Source: G020354785 sp964521285
GTDB lineage: Bacteria > Bacteroidota > Bacteroidia > Bacteroidales > UBA10428
Assembly: GCA_964521285.1 (NCBI GenBank)
Contig: CAZFQS010000033.1
Span: 1 to 25,639, forward strand
Direction of reading: 5' to 3'
DNA length: 25,639 nt
A program made the translations under genes and the position numbers. The notes under the pieces were generated by a model. The model was not told where the DNA came from. It saw nothing but the letters and a program-made list of their open reading frames with translations, and ran no database searches. Of this stretch, positions 1-8,621 are shown piece by piece; position 1 is the stretch's first letter, and every line of letters begins with the position of its first letter.

Positions 1-860
1 GAAGGATTACGACCGGTGTTACATGCCCAAAGATTACGCATAAAAGTACAATTCTCACCCCCTAAAGTACTGCCAAATGAATGGTTATAAGTATCAAGCG
101 CCTCTGAAGATATGCAATTCTGTATTGTTAAATTTACGGTCGGCAGCTTCTGTTTTTTGGAGCCATCTCCGGGATCATACATATGACGGTAAAGTGATAC
201 ATTTTCATCCAGTCCCCAGCTTGCTGAAATATGGTCAAGAATGATGTTACCTACGGGGTTACCACCCAGGGCATCGTCACGGCGGCCGACATTTGTTTCT
301 CCTCGACGGAAACGCATATGCCTAATGATAACATCATGAGTGTTTATCCACACAGATTCGCCGGCAACACATATGCCGTCACCTGGAGCTGTTTGTCCTG
401 CTATAGTTATATAAGGAGCACGAATAATGAGAGGGCTGTTAAGGCGAATGATACCTGCCACGTTAAAGACTACTATGCGCGCACCCCCTTTTTCGCATGC
501 TTCGCGTAAAGTGCCGGTGCCCCTGTCTGCAAGACTTGTTACTACGTACACTTTGCCACCGTGACCGCCAAAAGTGTAAGCCCCTCCACCCTCAGCACCA
601 GGGAAGGCAGGAATATCAGCCTGTGGCAAATCAGTGGGCCTTGATGCCCAGGGTACATAAGGTTTCCCTTTTATTTCTTCCTCCCTTATAACAGGCAGTG
701 CTCTTTCCCATGCTTCATCTGAGAGGCGCATTGCTTCATTTAAAGCCGAATCCGCTGCTGCCTGAATGTGTTCGGGTACATTCGGGTACTGAGCCAATGC
801 CATTTCTGCTAATCCGGTTAAAGAAACCAATATAAAAATCCTGATAAAGTACATCTTCAT
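1..860 (-). CDS. Pectate lyase-family protein (PL1-like), C-terminus cut by the window edge
   Basis: Only the N-terminal 286 codons are visible; the frame is open to base 1. It starts at ATG 860, with a second in-frame ATG at 854. A signal peptide (residues 1 to about 23, ending in ALAQ) is followed by a helical, charged linker to about residue 80. The lyase-type beta-helix then begins at the family motif AFPGAEGGG. Family landmarks seen are TIAGQTAPGDGI, a DHISASWGLDEN block and TGRNPS at the cut end, which matches the region holding the catalytic arginine of PL1-type enzymes. By family it should cleave polygalacturonate-like chains by beta-elimination outside the cell. It lies 25 bases after the previous pectate lyase gene and is probably the same transcript. 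The missing C-terminus would show whether it carries a T9SS tail. The family call is firm; the exact substrate is inferred. Confidence 0.88.
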   Translation of the reverse strand, partial: MKMYFIRIFILVSLTGLAEMALAQYPNVPEHIQAAADSALNEAMRLSDEAWERALPVIREEEIKGKPYVPWASRPTDLPQADIPAFPGAEGGGAYTFGGHGGKVYVVTSLADRGTGTLREACEKGGARIVVFNVAGIIRLNSPLIIRAPYITIAGQTAPGDGICVAGESVWINTHDVIIRHMRFRRGETNVGRRDDALGGNPVGNIILDHISASWGLDENVSLYRHMYDPGDGSKKQKLPTVNLTIQNCISSEALDTYNHSFGSTLGGENCTFMRNLWACNTGRNP

Positions 861-885
861 ATGTAAATAAATATTAAGTAAAGTT

Positions 886-2583
886 TTACTGCTTTATAAT
901 TTTATGGTTAACATAATATCCATCCTGAAAAGTTACTTTTATAAAATAGAATCCTGAAATCAAATTCTCAATCTCCAGATAACTGTTCTGGTAAGTCTCA
1001 TCTTTTACTGATACTAATTTACCAGCAAGATTGAAAAGTTCAACCCTCCTGATACCTTCCCTGCCCCTTAAAAAGACTTTGTCAGTTGCAGGATTCGGAT
1101 AAATACTTAAATTACAGTTCACTTTTTGAGACAGCCCGGTAAATTCCGTAGGGACAATAGAATTCAGGTAATTCTCAAGGTTTGTATAACCGTTATCAGC
1201 ATATGCTTTTCCATCTTCAGTATCTTCGGGATCAAGACCGTTGGCCAGTTCATACTCATCCGGCATTCCATCATGGTCATTATCAGCAGGCGCCTCAAAG
1301 TAAGCAATTTCAGGCCATCCGCCCACTGATGTCTGAGTATCAATTATACCTGAATTTTCACCTTTCACACCATCACCTGTAACCGGAATGTCACCATTCA
1401 CTTCGGCAACAATTCTCATATCCACAGGATCCCTTACGGGCAGTATTGCCCCTGCACCTGACAGAACAGTGTCATATGCATCCTGTGCAGTATGGGTTGT
1501 AACAGGTTCGACTTCAAATTCTACCTCAGATTTTATACTGTCTGCTGATCCGACTACAGCTACACTTACGCCAAGCCAATTGTCATCATTCATTCCCCCT
1601 TCTGTATCTTCCACGTAGTTGCCTGAAAAGTACCACTTTCCGTAGCCTTTAGCCGCTCCTGCATTTGACTCATAAGATGGCTCGGCAAAATACAGGCTGC
1701 CCGGAGTTGCCGGGCCCGGCTTATAGTAATTATTTACCATATTGGTATTACACCTTGCGATGTTCGAATCAGGAACTGCAGGATCTTCGGCATATATCTC
1801 CAGCTCTCCGCCATAAATTGCACCGGCTTTACCCCAGTTAAAAATAACATTATTGCGAAGATCAAGCAAAGCAATAGTATCGTGTGCCCTGCAACCGTTT
1901 ATTCTGGGAGAACGGCTGTTGTTATGGGCTATAAGGTTGTGATGATAGGAAGCATACTGGCCTCCCCATTGACCTGCGTAGCCCCGCGCCCCTTTTGAAT
2001 GATAAGAATCATATAAAGATTCGCTGATAATACACCATTGTACCGTTGTATATTTGTTGTCGTAGAATGTAGCATTTTCCTCTATTGCCCAGCTCATTGA
2101 GCAATGGTCTATTATAAAATTCTTCGCATTTTCAATATTTATTCCTGATACCTGGGATCTTAATTCATCACCGGGCCTGAATCGCATATAACGTATTATT
2201 AAATTGTCACCTGAGAATTTAAAATACCCTCTTCTTATACAAATACCTTTTCCCGGAGCTGTCTGACCGGCAATTGTCACATTCGGGCGGCTACATTTAA
2301 TTTGATAAGCATTTAAATTAATGATCCCTGAAACCTTAAAAACTATAGTTACAGGATCAGTACCTTCAGTAGCAAGAGCGGCACGCAGAGTACCGGGTAA
2401 TACGTTACCATACTTGTCAGTATCAAGCAGGCTGGTTACTTCTATTACTCTTCCGCCCCGACCACCGCTTGCATATTTTCCATAACCCTCGGCACCGGGA
2501 AAGGCAAGCTGCTGCCCCTGTATTGAAAAATTATCACTACATACAAAAACCGCAACTATATAAAACAGAAATATTCTTCCCAT
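886..2583 (-). CDS. Secreted pectate lyase-family protein with T9SS sorting domain
   Basis: A 565-residue secreted protein. The start at 2583 is chosen over an in-frame ATG at 2604 because the shorter form begins with a clean signal peptide (MGRIFLFYIVAVF, cleaved near GQQ) and leaves a 2-base gap to the upstream stop. The lyase domain (about 25-400) opens with AFPGAEGYG and has TIAGQTAPGKGI, DHCSMSW, and SRSPR with arginines at 224 and 227 where PL1-type enzymes place the catalytic arginine. A DNDHDGMPDEYE calcium-binding-like segment (434-445) precedes the T9SS type A domain (about 491-565, starting near IYPNPA). The predicted role is extracellular cleavage of pectate-like polyuronate, secreted by T9SS and perhaps surface-anchored. 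It sits between a small T9SS protein and a second lyase. The fold and family are clear; activity and preferred pectin region are inferred. Confidence 0.88.
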   Translation of the reverse strand: MGRIFLFYIVAVFVCSDNFSIQGQQLAFPGAEGYGKYASGGRGGRVIEVTSLLDTDKYGNVLPGTLRAALATEGTDPVTIVFKVSGIINLNAYQIKCSRPNVTIAGQTAPGKGICIRRGYFKFSGDNLIIRYMRFRPGDELRSQVSGINIENAKNFIIDHCSMSWAIEENATFYDNKYTTVQWCIISESLYDSYHSKGARGYAGQWGGQYASYHHNLIAHNNSRSPRINGCRAHDTIALLDLRNNVIFNWGKAGAIYGGELEIYAEDPAVPDSNIARCNTNMVNNYYKPGPATPGSLYFAEPSYESNAGAAKGYGKWYFSGNYVEDTEGGMNDDNWLGVSVAVVGSADSIKSEVEFEVEPVTTHTAQDAYDTVLSGAGAILPVRDPVDMRIVAEVNGDIPVTGDGVKGENSGIIDTQTSVGGWPEIAYFEAPADNDHDGMPDEYELANGLDPEDTEDGKAYADNGYTNLENYLNSIVPTEFTGLSQKVNCNLSIYPNPATDKVFLRGREGIRRVELFNLAGKLVSVKDETYQNSYLEIENLISGFYFIKVTFQDGYYVNHKIIKQ

Positions 2584-2585
2584 AT

Positions 2586-3479
2586 TTACAACGGCCTTAC
2601 ACAAACCTTATGGGTGTTACCGTCAGCAGTTTTTACTATATATATTCCCTCATTAACGTATACAGTTTTACCTGTGTCTATTAATTTTCCCAAAATATTA
2701 TAAACAGTAACAGTCCCTTCACGGGCAATGATTAAATTATTTATAACATCAAAAGGTTTATCATACAAAATATGACTGGTAATTCCTGATTCATAATTTG
2801 CCCAAATTTCAATCTTATGAACCCTGACGCGTTGGGGTTGTGATTCCTCACCAGGGTATATGCCTGTCCTTACTCTTAGAGTAACCGGACTTGACTGGGA
2901 GGCTGTGGCTATTGCTTCGAATGCAAAATCCTGGCTTGGCAGAAAAGTTATTGTATCACCTTTTTTATTTTCTTCCTCAATTATATACTGGGCATAAACA
3001 TCTTCCCAAGTTGCACCATCATCCAGTGAATATTCAATCCATGTAACTACATGCCTGTTAGACTTTGGAGTTACATCCGGAGAAACCTCAAGATACAGCC
3101 TGGCCAGATTACTCACCGGCGGACTTGTTATAGAGCCAAAAGTCGCAGTATCCGTACCCAGATACCATGCTTTAGCCATCTGAATATAACCTATGGAAAC
3201 CACCGGTGGTTCATCTTTAGGAGGACAGGTGGGCATGATCAAACAACTTTCATAATCAAAACCCTGCTGTGTACCGGCTTCGAAATGATGAGATCCCTGA
3301 AACTCCTGTGTACATGAATCATAAAACTGTTCATCCTTAATAAATCCTGCAAGGTAATAGCCATCAGGATCCGGCTCCAGCAAAGAAGGATCAAAAATAA
3401 GATCCTGAGCACATATACATATGCTTAATACCGCTGTAAAAGCAGCAATTGTCATCTTGTAAAATAGATTTTTTTTCAT
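2586..3479 (-). CDS. Secreted T9SS protein of unknown function in the pectin locus
   Basis: A 297-residue protein I cannot assign to a named family. It has a signal peptide (residues 1 to about 24, ending ICICAQD), a central region of about 200 residues that reads as beta-strands (for example YIQMAKAWYLG, IEYSLDDGATWE, VRVHKIEIWA), and a C-terminal T9SS type A-like domain (about 228-297). The central part resembles non-catalytic beta-sandwich modules attached to some Bacteroidota glycan-degrading enzymes, so a glycan-binding role is possible but unproven. There is a cysteine-rich patch near residues 55-85. Its stop lies 2 bases before the lyase start, suggesting coupled translation, and a 147-base gap separates it from susD, so it may begin its own transcription unit. 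That the protein is real and secreted is well supported; the function is unknown. Confidence 0.8.
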   Translation of the reverse strand: MKKNLFYKMTIAAFTAVLSICICAQDLIFDPSLLEPDPDGYYLAGFIKDEQFYDSCTQEFQGSHHFEAGTQQGFDYESCLIMPTCPPKDEPPVVSIGYIQMAKAWYLGTDTATFGSITSPPVSNLARLYLEVSPDVTPKSNRHVVTWIEYSLDDGATWEDVYAQYIIEEENKKGDTITFLPSQDFAFEAIATASQSSPVTLRVRTGIYPGEESQPQRVRVHKIEIWANYESGITSHILYDKPFDVINNLIIAREGTVTVYNILGKLIDTGKTVYVNEGIYIVKTADGNTHKVCVRPL

Positions 3480-3626
3480 AATAAAATAATTAAAAGGTTA
3501 GTAATTTGATCTATGATTATCTTAATGAATTACTTAATATTTATTAATTAATAATATTCTTAATATACTCATGTTAATAATTTATTACTGGTTGATTAAA
3601 ATGCATTGGTCGCCTGCCAAAATATC
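3480..3626. other. AT-rich gap between susD and the secreted-protein/lyase genes
   Basis: This is the longest non-coding gap inside the minus-strand gene run. It is very AT-rich and includes a perfect 12-base palindrome, TATTAATTAATA, at 3542-3553. No exact TAnnTTTG promoter on the minus strand and no GC-rich terminator hairpin was found. It may separate uptake genes from lyase genes through a processing site, weak terminator or internal promoter, but the sequence does not decide between these. Confidence 0.4.
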
Positions 3627-5444
3627 TTAATCAGCTAAAGGATCAAATACATCGGCCTCACCCCAGTAAATAGTTTGTCTCAATTTTTCATTTTTATCAA
3701 GTTCTGACAAAGGCATAAAATAAAAATTATATTTGGGCTGAAGATAATTAATATCTTCTTCATCCCTGGCCCAGCCCCATTCAGTAATAAAATATCTGTA
3801 ATAATCGTTTTCGATATCAATAGTGTCACGTATATTCTGGTTAAAATAATCTATTGCCTGACTCCCGGATGTAATCGATGGATCCAATGACATGATATAT
3901 ACAGTATCCAGTAAAGTACGAATCCCATGCCTACGTGTACCATTCAGCTTTTTAACAGAACTATAGTCTTCAGCGAACCAGTTTCTGCGTCGCAGGTCCC
4001 AGTGCCTTTTATTTTCATAGGCCAGTTCAATCCGGCGTTCATTCATTACTGCAATAACCATATCAGTTACTGATGTAGCTGCAATACCATATGATCCATT
4101 ACCTTCTTCAATTCCTGCCCTTTCCCGTATAGCAATTAACTCAGCTTTAGCTTCATCAAGTTTACCAAGTTCAGCCGCACATTCGGCTAAATTCAACAGC
4201 ACTTCGGTGAGGCGTATTTCAATCCAGTCAGTTGCTCCTCTTGGGGTTTCTCTGCTTTCAATAGACTCATTAACATTCTTTCTGCAATAAAAACCTGTAT
4301 TTGATGCTCCCAGAACCGGGGATGAGGGTTCAATACCATTACCAACATAATTCCATTGCCTGCGGCCTGTTTTTCCGCTTAATTCCCATAAACATCCGTT
4401 ATATGCAACTGTTGAATAAAACCTGGGATCACGGTTTTTCCAGAAGTAAGCAGAATCATAACCTGATGCAGGGTCATCAACCGATAACCCGTTTACCATT
4501 GGAAAGGCTTTGACAAATTCCCACGTGGGATTATTTGAGTTACCGCCATCTTCACACTCACTTCTTGGTCTTACTGAATTTTCATATCCATGAGATATAT
4601 CTACTCCATCATACACTTTGATAAATATAGCTTCTTTGGATGATTGTTCGTCAAGGAATATTCTTTCGAAGTTATCATTTAGCTCATAGCCATCTGCCAG
4701 ACACATTTCTTTAGCTTCAAGATTAGCCTGGTAGGCTGAATCCCAACGTTCCGGCAAGCCATCAGGATTAAACTGCGGACTGGCATAAAACAACAAAACC
4801 CTTCCTTTTAATGCTGCTGCTGCTCCGCGTGTTATGCGTCCCCAGTCACCAGCACTCCACGATGGTGGCAATCCCTGAATTGCTTCATCTAAATCTTTCT
4901 TTATCTGCTCAATACATTCCCTGGCTGAACTCCGCTCTATCATTAACTCATCCCTGTTAAAAGGATCCAGCTGATGCAATACCAAAGGAACACCGCCGTA
5001 TAGTTTTACTAAATCCCAGTAAATCCATGCCCTCAGAAATAGAGCCTGTCCCTTTATTTGAGCTCTTACTTCAGGTTCTATACTTCCCTTTTCAATTTCA
5101 TCAATCAGGAGATTGAGATCCCTTATATTGGAATAGGGAGTGACTCCGAAATTACCGTAGCTGGCATCTAATGCAAGCTCTCCATACATTATATCCTTAT
5201 ACACCCTGTTAGTCGCATTTTCTTCTTCTCCTGTCATGGCAGATTCGTCAGAAAAATTAGTATTTGAGGATCCGCCGAATCCGGGAAGGACATTTCTATA
5301 TACTTTGTTTAAATACAGGTTAGCCAATATTTCATTATTCCATACATCAGTGTCGTCAATTGCATTGAGATCTCTTTTGTCAAGTACATCTTCACAACTG
5401 ATAAAAATTGTGAGTAATATGAGGTATATCAAAGATTTTTTCAT
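3627..5444 (-). CDS. susD: SusD/RagB-family glycan-binding lipoprotein
   Basis: This surface lipoprotein pairs with SusC to capture oligosaccharides and form the lid of the outer-membrane import complex. The chosen start at 5444 (605 residues) gives MKKSLIYLILLTIFISC, a lipoprotein signal with the acylated cysteine at residue 17. An earlier ATG at 5486 would put hydrophilic residues first and overlap susC, so it was rejected. SusD signatures include an N-terminal stretch with repeated helices (DVWNNEILANLYLNKVYRN), a TPR-like segment (QALFLRAWIYWDLVKLYGG), and the C-terminal RagB/SusD region with LAECAAELGKLDEA and NERRIELAYENKRHWDLRR. Length fits the family. It lies 19 bases after susC, the usual tandem order. 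The specificity for pectin fragments is inferred from the neighbouring lyases. Confidence 0.95.
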   Translation of the reverse strand: MKKSLIYLILLTIFISCEDVLDKRDLNAIDDTDVWNNEILANLYLNKVYRNVLPGFGGSSNTNFSDESAMTGEEENATNRVYKDIMYGELALDASYGNFGVTPYSNIRDLNLLIDEIEKGSIEPEVRAQIKGQALFLRAWIYWDLVKLYGGVPLVLHQLDPFNRDELMIERSSARECIEQIKKDLDEAIQGLPPSWSAGDWGRITRGAAAALKGRVLLFYASPQFNPDGLPERWDSAYQANLEAKEMCLADGYELNDNFERIFLDEQSSKEAIFIKVYDGVDISHGYENSVRPRSECEDGGNSNNPTWEFVKAFPMVNGLSVDDPASGYDSAYFWKNRDPRFYSTVAYNGCLWELSGKTGRRQWNYVGNGIEPSSPVLGASNTGFYCRKNVNESIESRETPRGATDWIEIRLTEVLLNLAECAAELGKLDEAKAELIAIRERAGIEEGNGSYGIAATSVTDMVIAVMNERRIELAYENKRHWDLRRRNWFAEDYSSVKKLNGTRRHGIRTLLDTVYIMSLDPSITSGSQAIDYFNQNIRDTIDIENDYYRYFITEWGWARDEEDINYLQPKYNFYFMPLSELDKNEKLRQTIYWGEADVFDPLAD

Positions 5445-5463
5445 TGTTTCAGGAATTTTATTG

Positions 5464-8400
5464 TTATAATGTAATGCTAACACCAAAATTATATGTTCTC
5501 ATCATAGGATAATCATATGCCCGGGATACATTAGGATCTTTATAATCAAAAGGACTGATTACCGTCCATAAATTATTTGTTGTAAAATATATACGCAACT
5601 GAGGAACTCCCCAGACGGAAGCAATTTTGCGCGGTAAAGTATATGAAATGTTCATATTTGTTAAGCGCAGGGTATGTCCGTCACGCATCCAGAAATTTGA
5701 ATGTTGTTTTACCAGTCCGTAATCATAAGGCCTTGGGTATGTAGCATTGGGATTATCCACTGTCCAGTGATCGTCCCACCAGGAAAAGACGTTAAAAGTA
5801 GCTGTAGGTAATTCCTGTTCATCTTTACTCACAAATGCTTTATGGCCAAACTCACCTTTGAATGTAAAATCAATACTTAAGCCTTTCCATGAGGCCCCTA
5901 AAGAAATTCCATAATTATAGGGAGGGCTTGTATATTCTGCCAGGATAACTTTATCCCATTTATTCACAACACTGTCAGGGCCTTCTGAATAATTTTCCCC
6001 CCTGAAATCATCATAATATAGCATACCTAATTCCGGTGGCTTTTCATCTATAGTATACTCAGGATTTTCAGCTAAAATAGCATCCAGGTCTTCCTGTGTC
6101 CTGATCATTCCCAAACATAGCCATCCTGGCTGGTTACTCGGATCATGATCCCGCTGGTCATCCCATCTCCCTTCTGTTGCTATATTCTGGAATACTACAA
6201 CTTTACGGTGCTTATCCCATGAAAAAATACCTTTAACAAAATACTTCAGGTTACTGGTAATATCATCATTATATCCAAGTTCAAATTCCAGGCCTTTAGC
6301 ATACATCTCCCCCCAGTTTTCATCCGGCATATTTTCAATACCTGCTGTAGAAGGGATGCTGGAACCGCGGTCAGTTAAAATATCGTATGTTAAACGGTAA
6401 TAATAATCAACTCCGAAGCTAACTTTACTTTCAAGTATTCTCATATCCAGGCCTGCATTAAAAGACCTGGATTTCTGCCATGTAAGGCTTGGGGTGATTA
6501 CACCACTGTTTTTTGCTTCTATTGCATTGGTTAACTCCGAACCGAAAATGGCTCCTGTTGTGTTGGTATTATATGAATGCCTCCATTGAAATGGTCTGAC
6601 ACCATCATTACCTACCAGCCCTGCAGAACCCCGCAATTTCAAAAAATTGATAACAGAGACGTTATTCCTGAAAAAATTCTCTTCTGATAGGACCCATCCG
6701 GCAGAAACAGCAGGAAAAAAGCCCCAGCGATGATCAGGATGAAATACCTGCGAAGCTTCATACCTGAAGGTTGCCTCAACTATATATTTATTAGCATAAA
6801 CATAGTTCAGGCGGCCAATATACCCTAAATTGCCTGATTCAGAGGCGCCCGATCTATTCAGAATATTTGCCTGATTGAAGGCCCACATATAATCAAATCC
6901 TCTTATTTCAGCGCCCGTAAGCTCAGTACTGAATTCACTTGATTCAAATTCACTCTGTTCATATACTAATAAGGCATTTAAATCATGTTCACCGAATTTA
7001 CGCGAATAAGAAACTGAGGTATTTAGCTGGTAACCCTTTGAATATTCTGTTTTTTCCTGGAGGCTTTCCCTGTTATTAACCAGTTTTCCAATCCCTGTAG
7101 ATGGCATTGTATCTACTATGATATGCCTGTAAGTTCCGGCTACCGGAAAATTATAAATGTAATAATCCTGAAGGTACCTTTTTCCCTTTCCATTATCCTG
7201 GTTATAGCTATATTGTACTTTAAGTTTTAGACCCTTTACAAAAGGTACAATATACTCCAGTGCACCAATTACGTTTGCGCTATTGTCCCTGCTTGATTTG
7301 TAGCTGCCTGAACCCATCATTCCATAAGGATTCCATGACACCATATCATTATCAACAGGCAATCCGTCAATAACAGGTGGCACCCATCTGGGAGTAGTTA
7401 ATAATTGTTTATATGTGTCCCTTAAAACTCCTTCCTGTGTTTCTTCCGAATAATTGGGCTGTTTATTTTCTCTCTGGTTAATACTCAGGCCCAAAGAGGC
7501 AATAAGGTCTTTGGTAATATTTGCATCAATATTGGTACGTACAGAATATTTCTTTACATAAAGATTATCTATATTACCTGTTTCATAATAGTATGATCCG
7601 CCTGCAAAGTAGCGTACTTTATCACTTCCTCCGCTAACGTTTAATGTGTGCCTGTTCTGACCGGCACTTTTCCATAATCCGTCGAGCCAGTTGTAATCAA
7701 CAGTTTTAAAATGTTCAAGCTCATCTTCTGCATAATAATCCCATGCGAAGTGTGTGCCTTCGATATCATAAATTTCATTAAGCATGCTCGCATGCTCGTA
7801 AGCACTTAGCATCTCAGGAATTTTTATGGCCTGGGCAAATCCATAAGAGCCACTGTAGTTTATTTTTGTTTTCCCTTTTTGCCCGGTTTTGGTTTTTATT
7901 AATACAACTCCTCCGGCAGCACGAGCTCCATAGACAGCCGCAGATGCATCCTTTAAGATGGAAATACTTTCTATTTCACTTGGATCTAAAATGTCTAATT
8001 TCTCTTGTCCTCCTCGTATCCCGTCATATATAACACCATCAATTACAAAAATCGGATTTTCACTAACCTCACCATAAGAAGAGCTGGCACGGATTTGAAA
8101 AGATGTAGCTGCGCCGGGCTTTCCGGTTGACTGTCCGACCTTAACACCTGCAAGCCTTCCCTGTAATGCAGTAGTAAGGTTTGATACGGGAATATCTTCA
8201 ATCTCTTCTGCCTTAATATCCACAACTGAACCGGTTAAATTTGCCCTCTTTACACCCCCATATCCTATAACTACTACTTCATCCAGATTTGTAATATCTT
8301 CTGTCATAACTATATTAATCTCCGTACGGTTTTCTATATCTATTTCCTCTGTAAGCATACCTAAAAATGAAAAAACCAGGGTGCCGTTAAACGGAATATC

Positions 8401-8583
8401 TGAAAATGTATAATATCCTTCCTTATCCGTAATAGTTCCCCTTGTGGTACCCTTGATCACTGCATTCACTCCGGGAAGCGGTGCCCCGGACTTATCTTTC
8501 ACCAGTCCGCTTACCGTTAGCTGGGCTAACATCTGACCTGTAAAAAACAAGATAAAAGAAAAAATTAATATACTTTTCTTCAT
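5464..8583 (-). CDS. susC: SusC/RagA-family TonB-dependent outer-membrane transporter
   Basis: A 1039-residue TonB-dependent transporter that should import oligosaccharides released at the cell surface. A signal peptide (1-20, ending GQMLAQ) is followed by a CarboxypepD_reg-like beta-sandwich (about 21-105; GAPLPGVNAVIKGTTRG). Next is the SusC hallmark around VVVIGYG, a plug domain (about 115-235) with ISILKDASAAVYGARAAGG, and a 22-strand-type barrel to the C-terminus, ending in a hydrophobic/aromatic last strand (MRTYNFGVSITL). No N-terminal STN domain precedes the beta-sandwich, so signalling to an anti-sigma factor is not expected. This agrees with control by the LacI protein. It is 38 bases downstream of the symporter gene and 19 bases upstream of susD. 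The family is unambiguous; the substrate is inferred. Confidence 0.97.
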   Translation of the reverse strand: MKKSILIFSFILFFTGQMLAQLTVSGLVKDKSGAPLPGVNAVIKGTTRGTITDKEGYYTFSDIPFNGTLVFSFLGMLTEEIDIENRTEINIVMTEDITNLDEVVVIGYGGVKRANLTGSVVDIKAEEIEDIPVSNLTTALQGRLAGVKVGQSTGKPGAATSFQIRASSSYGEVSENPIFVIDGVIYDGIRGGQEKLDILDPSEIESISILKDASAAVYGARAAGGVVLIKTKTGQKGKTKINYSGSYGFAQAIKIPEMLSAYEHASMLNEIYDIEGTHFAWDYYAEDELEHFKTVDYNWLDGLWKSAGQNRHTLNVSGGSDKVRYFAGGSYYYETGNIDNLYVKKYSVRTNIDANITKDLIASLGLSINQRENKQPNYSEETQEGVLRDTYKQLLTTPRWVPPVIDGLPVDNDMVSWNPYGMMGSGSYKSSRDNSANVIGALEYIVPFVKGLKLKVQYSYNQDNGKGKRYLQDYYIYNFPVAGTYRHIIVDTMPSTGIGKLVNNRESLQEKTEYSKGYQLNTSVSYSRKFGEHDLNALLVYEQSEFESSEFSTELTGAEIRGFDYMWAFNQANILNRSGASESGNLGYIGRLNYVYANKYIVEATFRYEASQVFHPDHRWGFFPAVSAGWVLSEENFFRNNVSVINFLKLRGSAGLVGNDGVRPFQWRHSYNTNTTGAIFGSELTNAIEAKNSGVITPSLTWQKSRSFNAGLDMRILESKVSFGVDYYYRLTYDILTDRGSSIPSTAGIENMPDENWGEMYAKGLEFELGYNDDITSNLKYFVKGIFSWDKHRKVVVFQNIATEGRWDDQRDHDPSNQPGWLCLGMIRTQEDLDAILAENPEYTIDEKPPELGMLYYDDFRGENYSEGPDSVVNKWDKVILAEYTSPPYNYGISLGASWKGLSIDFTFKGEFGHKAFVSKDEQELPTATFNVFSWWDDHWTVDNPNATYPRPYDYGLVKQHSNFWMRDGHTLRLTNMNISYTLPRKIASVWGVPQLRIYFTTNNLWTVISPFDYKDPNVSRAYDYPMMRTYNFGVSITL

Positions 8584-8621
8584 AATATGAACTTATTGGT
8601 TAATTAATATTTTTTTAGTCA

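Noticed and set aside
231..691. Two plus-strand open frames of 92 and 64 codons
   Set aside because: They lie wholly opposite the truncated pectate lyase, which has clear family motifs; the plus-strand products are cysteine- and histidine-rich with no signal or domain.
2584..2604. Upstream ATG for the T9SS pectate lyase at 2604
   Set aside because: It would overlap the preceding gene by 19 bases and put seven extra residues before the signal peptide; the start at 2583 is better.
3542..3553. 12-base palindrome as a terminator or operator
   Set aside because: It is made only of A and T, in an AT-rich gap with several similar near-palindromes; no stable stem or repeated copy supports a function.
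5445..5486. Upstream ATG for susD at 5486
   Set aside because: It adds 14 hydrophilic residues before a perfect lipoprotein signal and overlaps the end of susC; the start at 5444 fits family and spacing.
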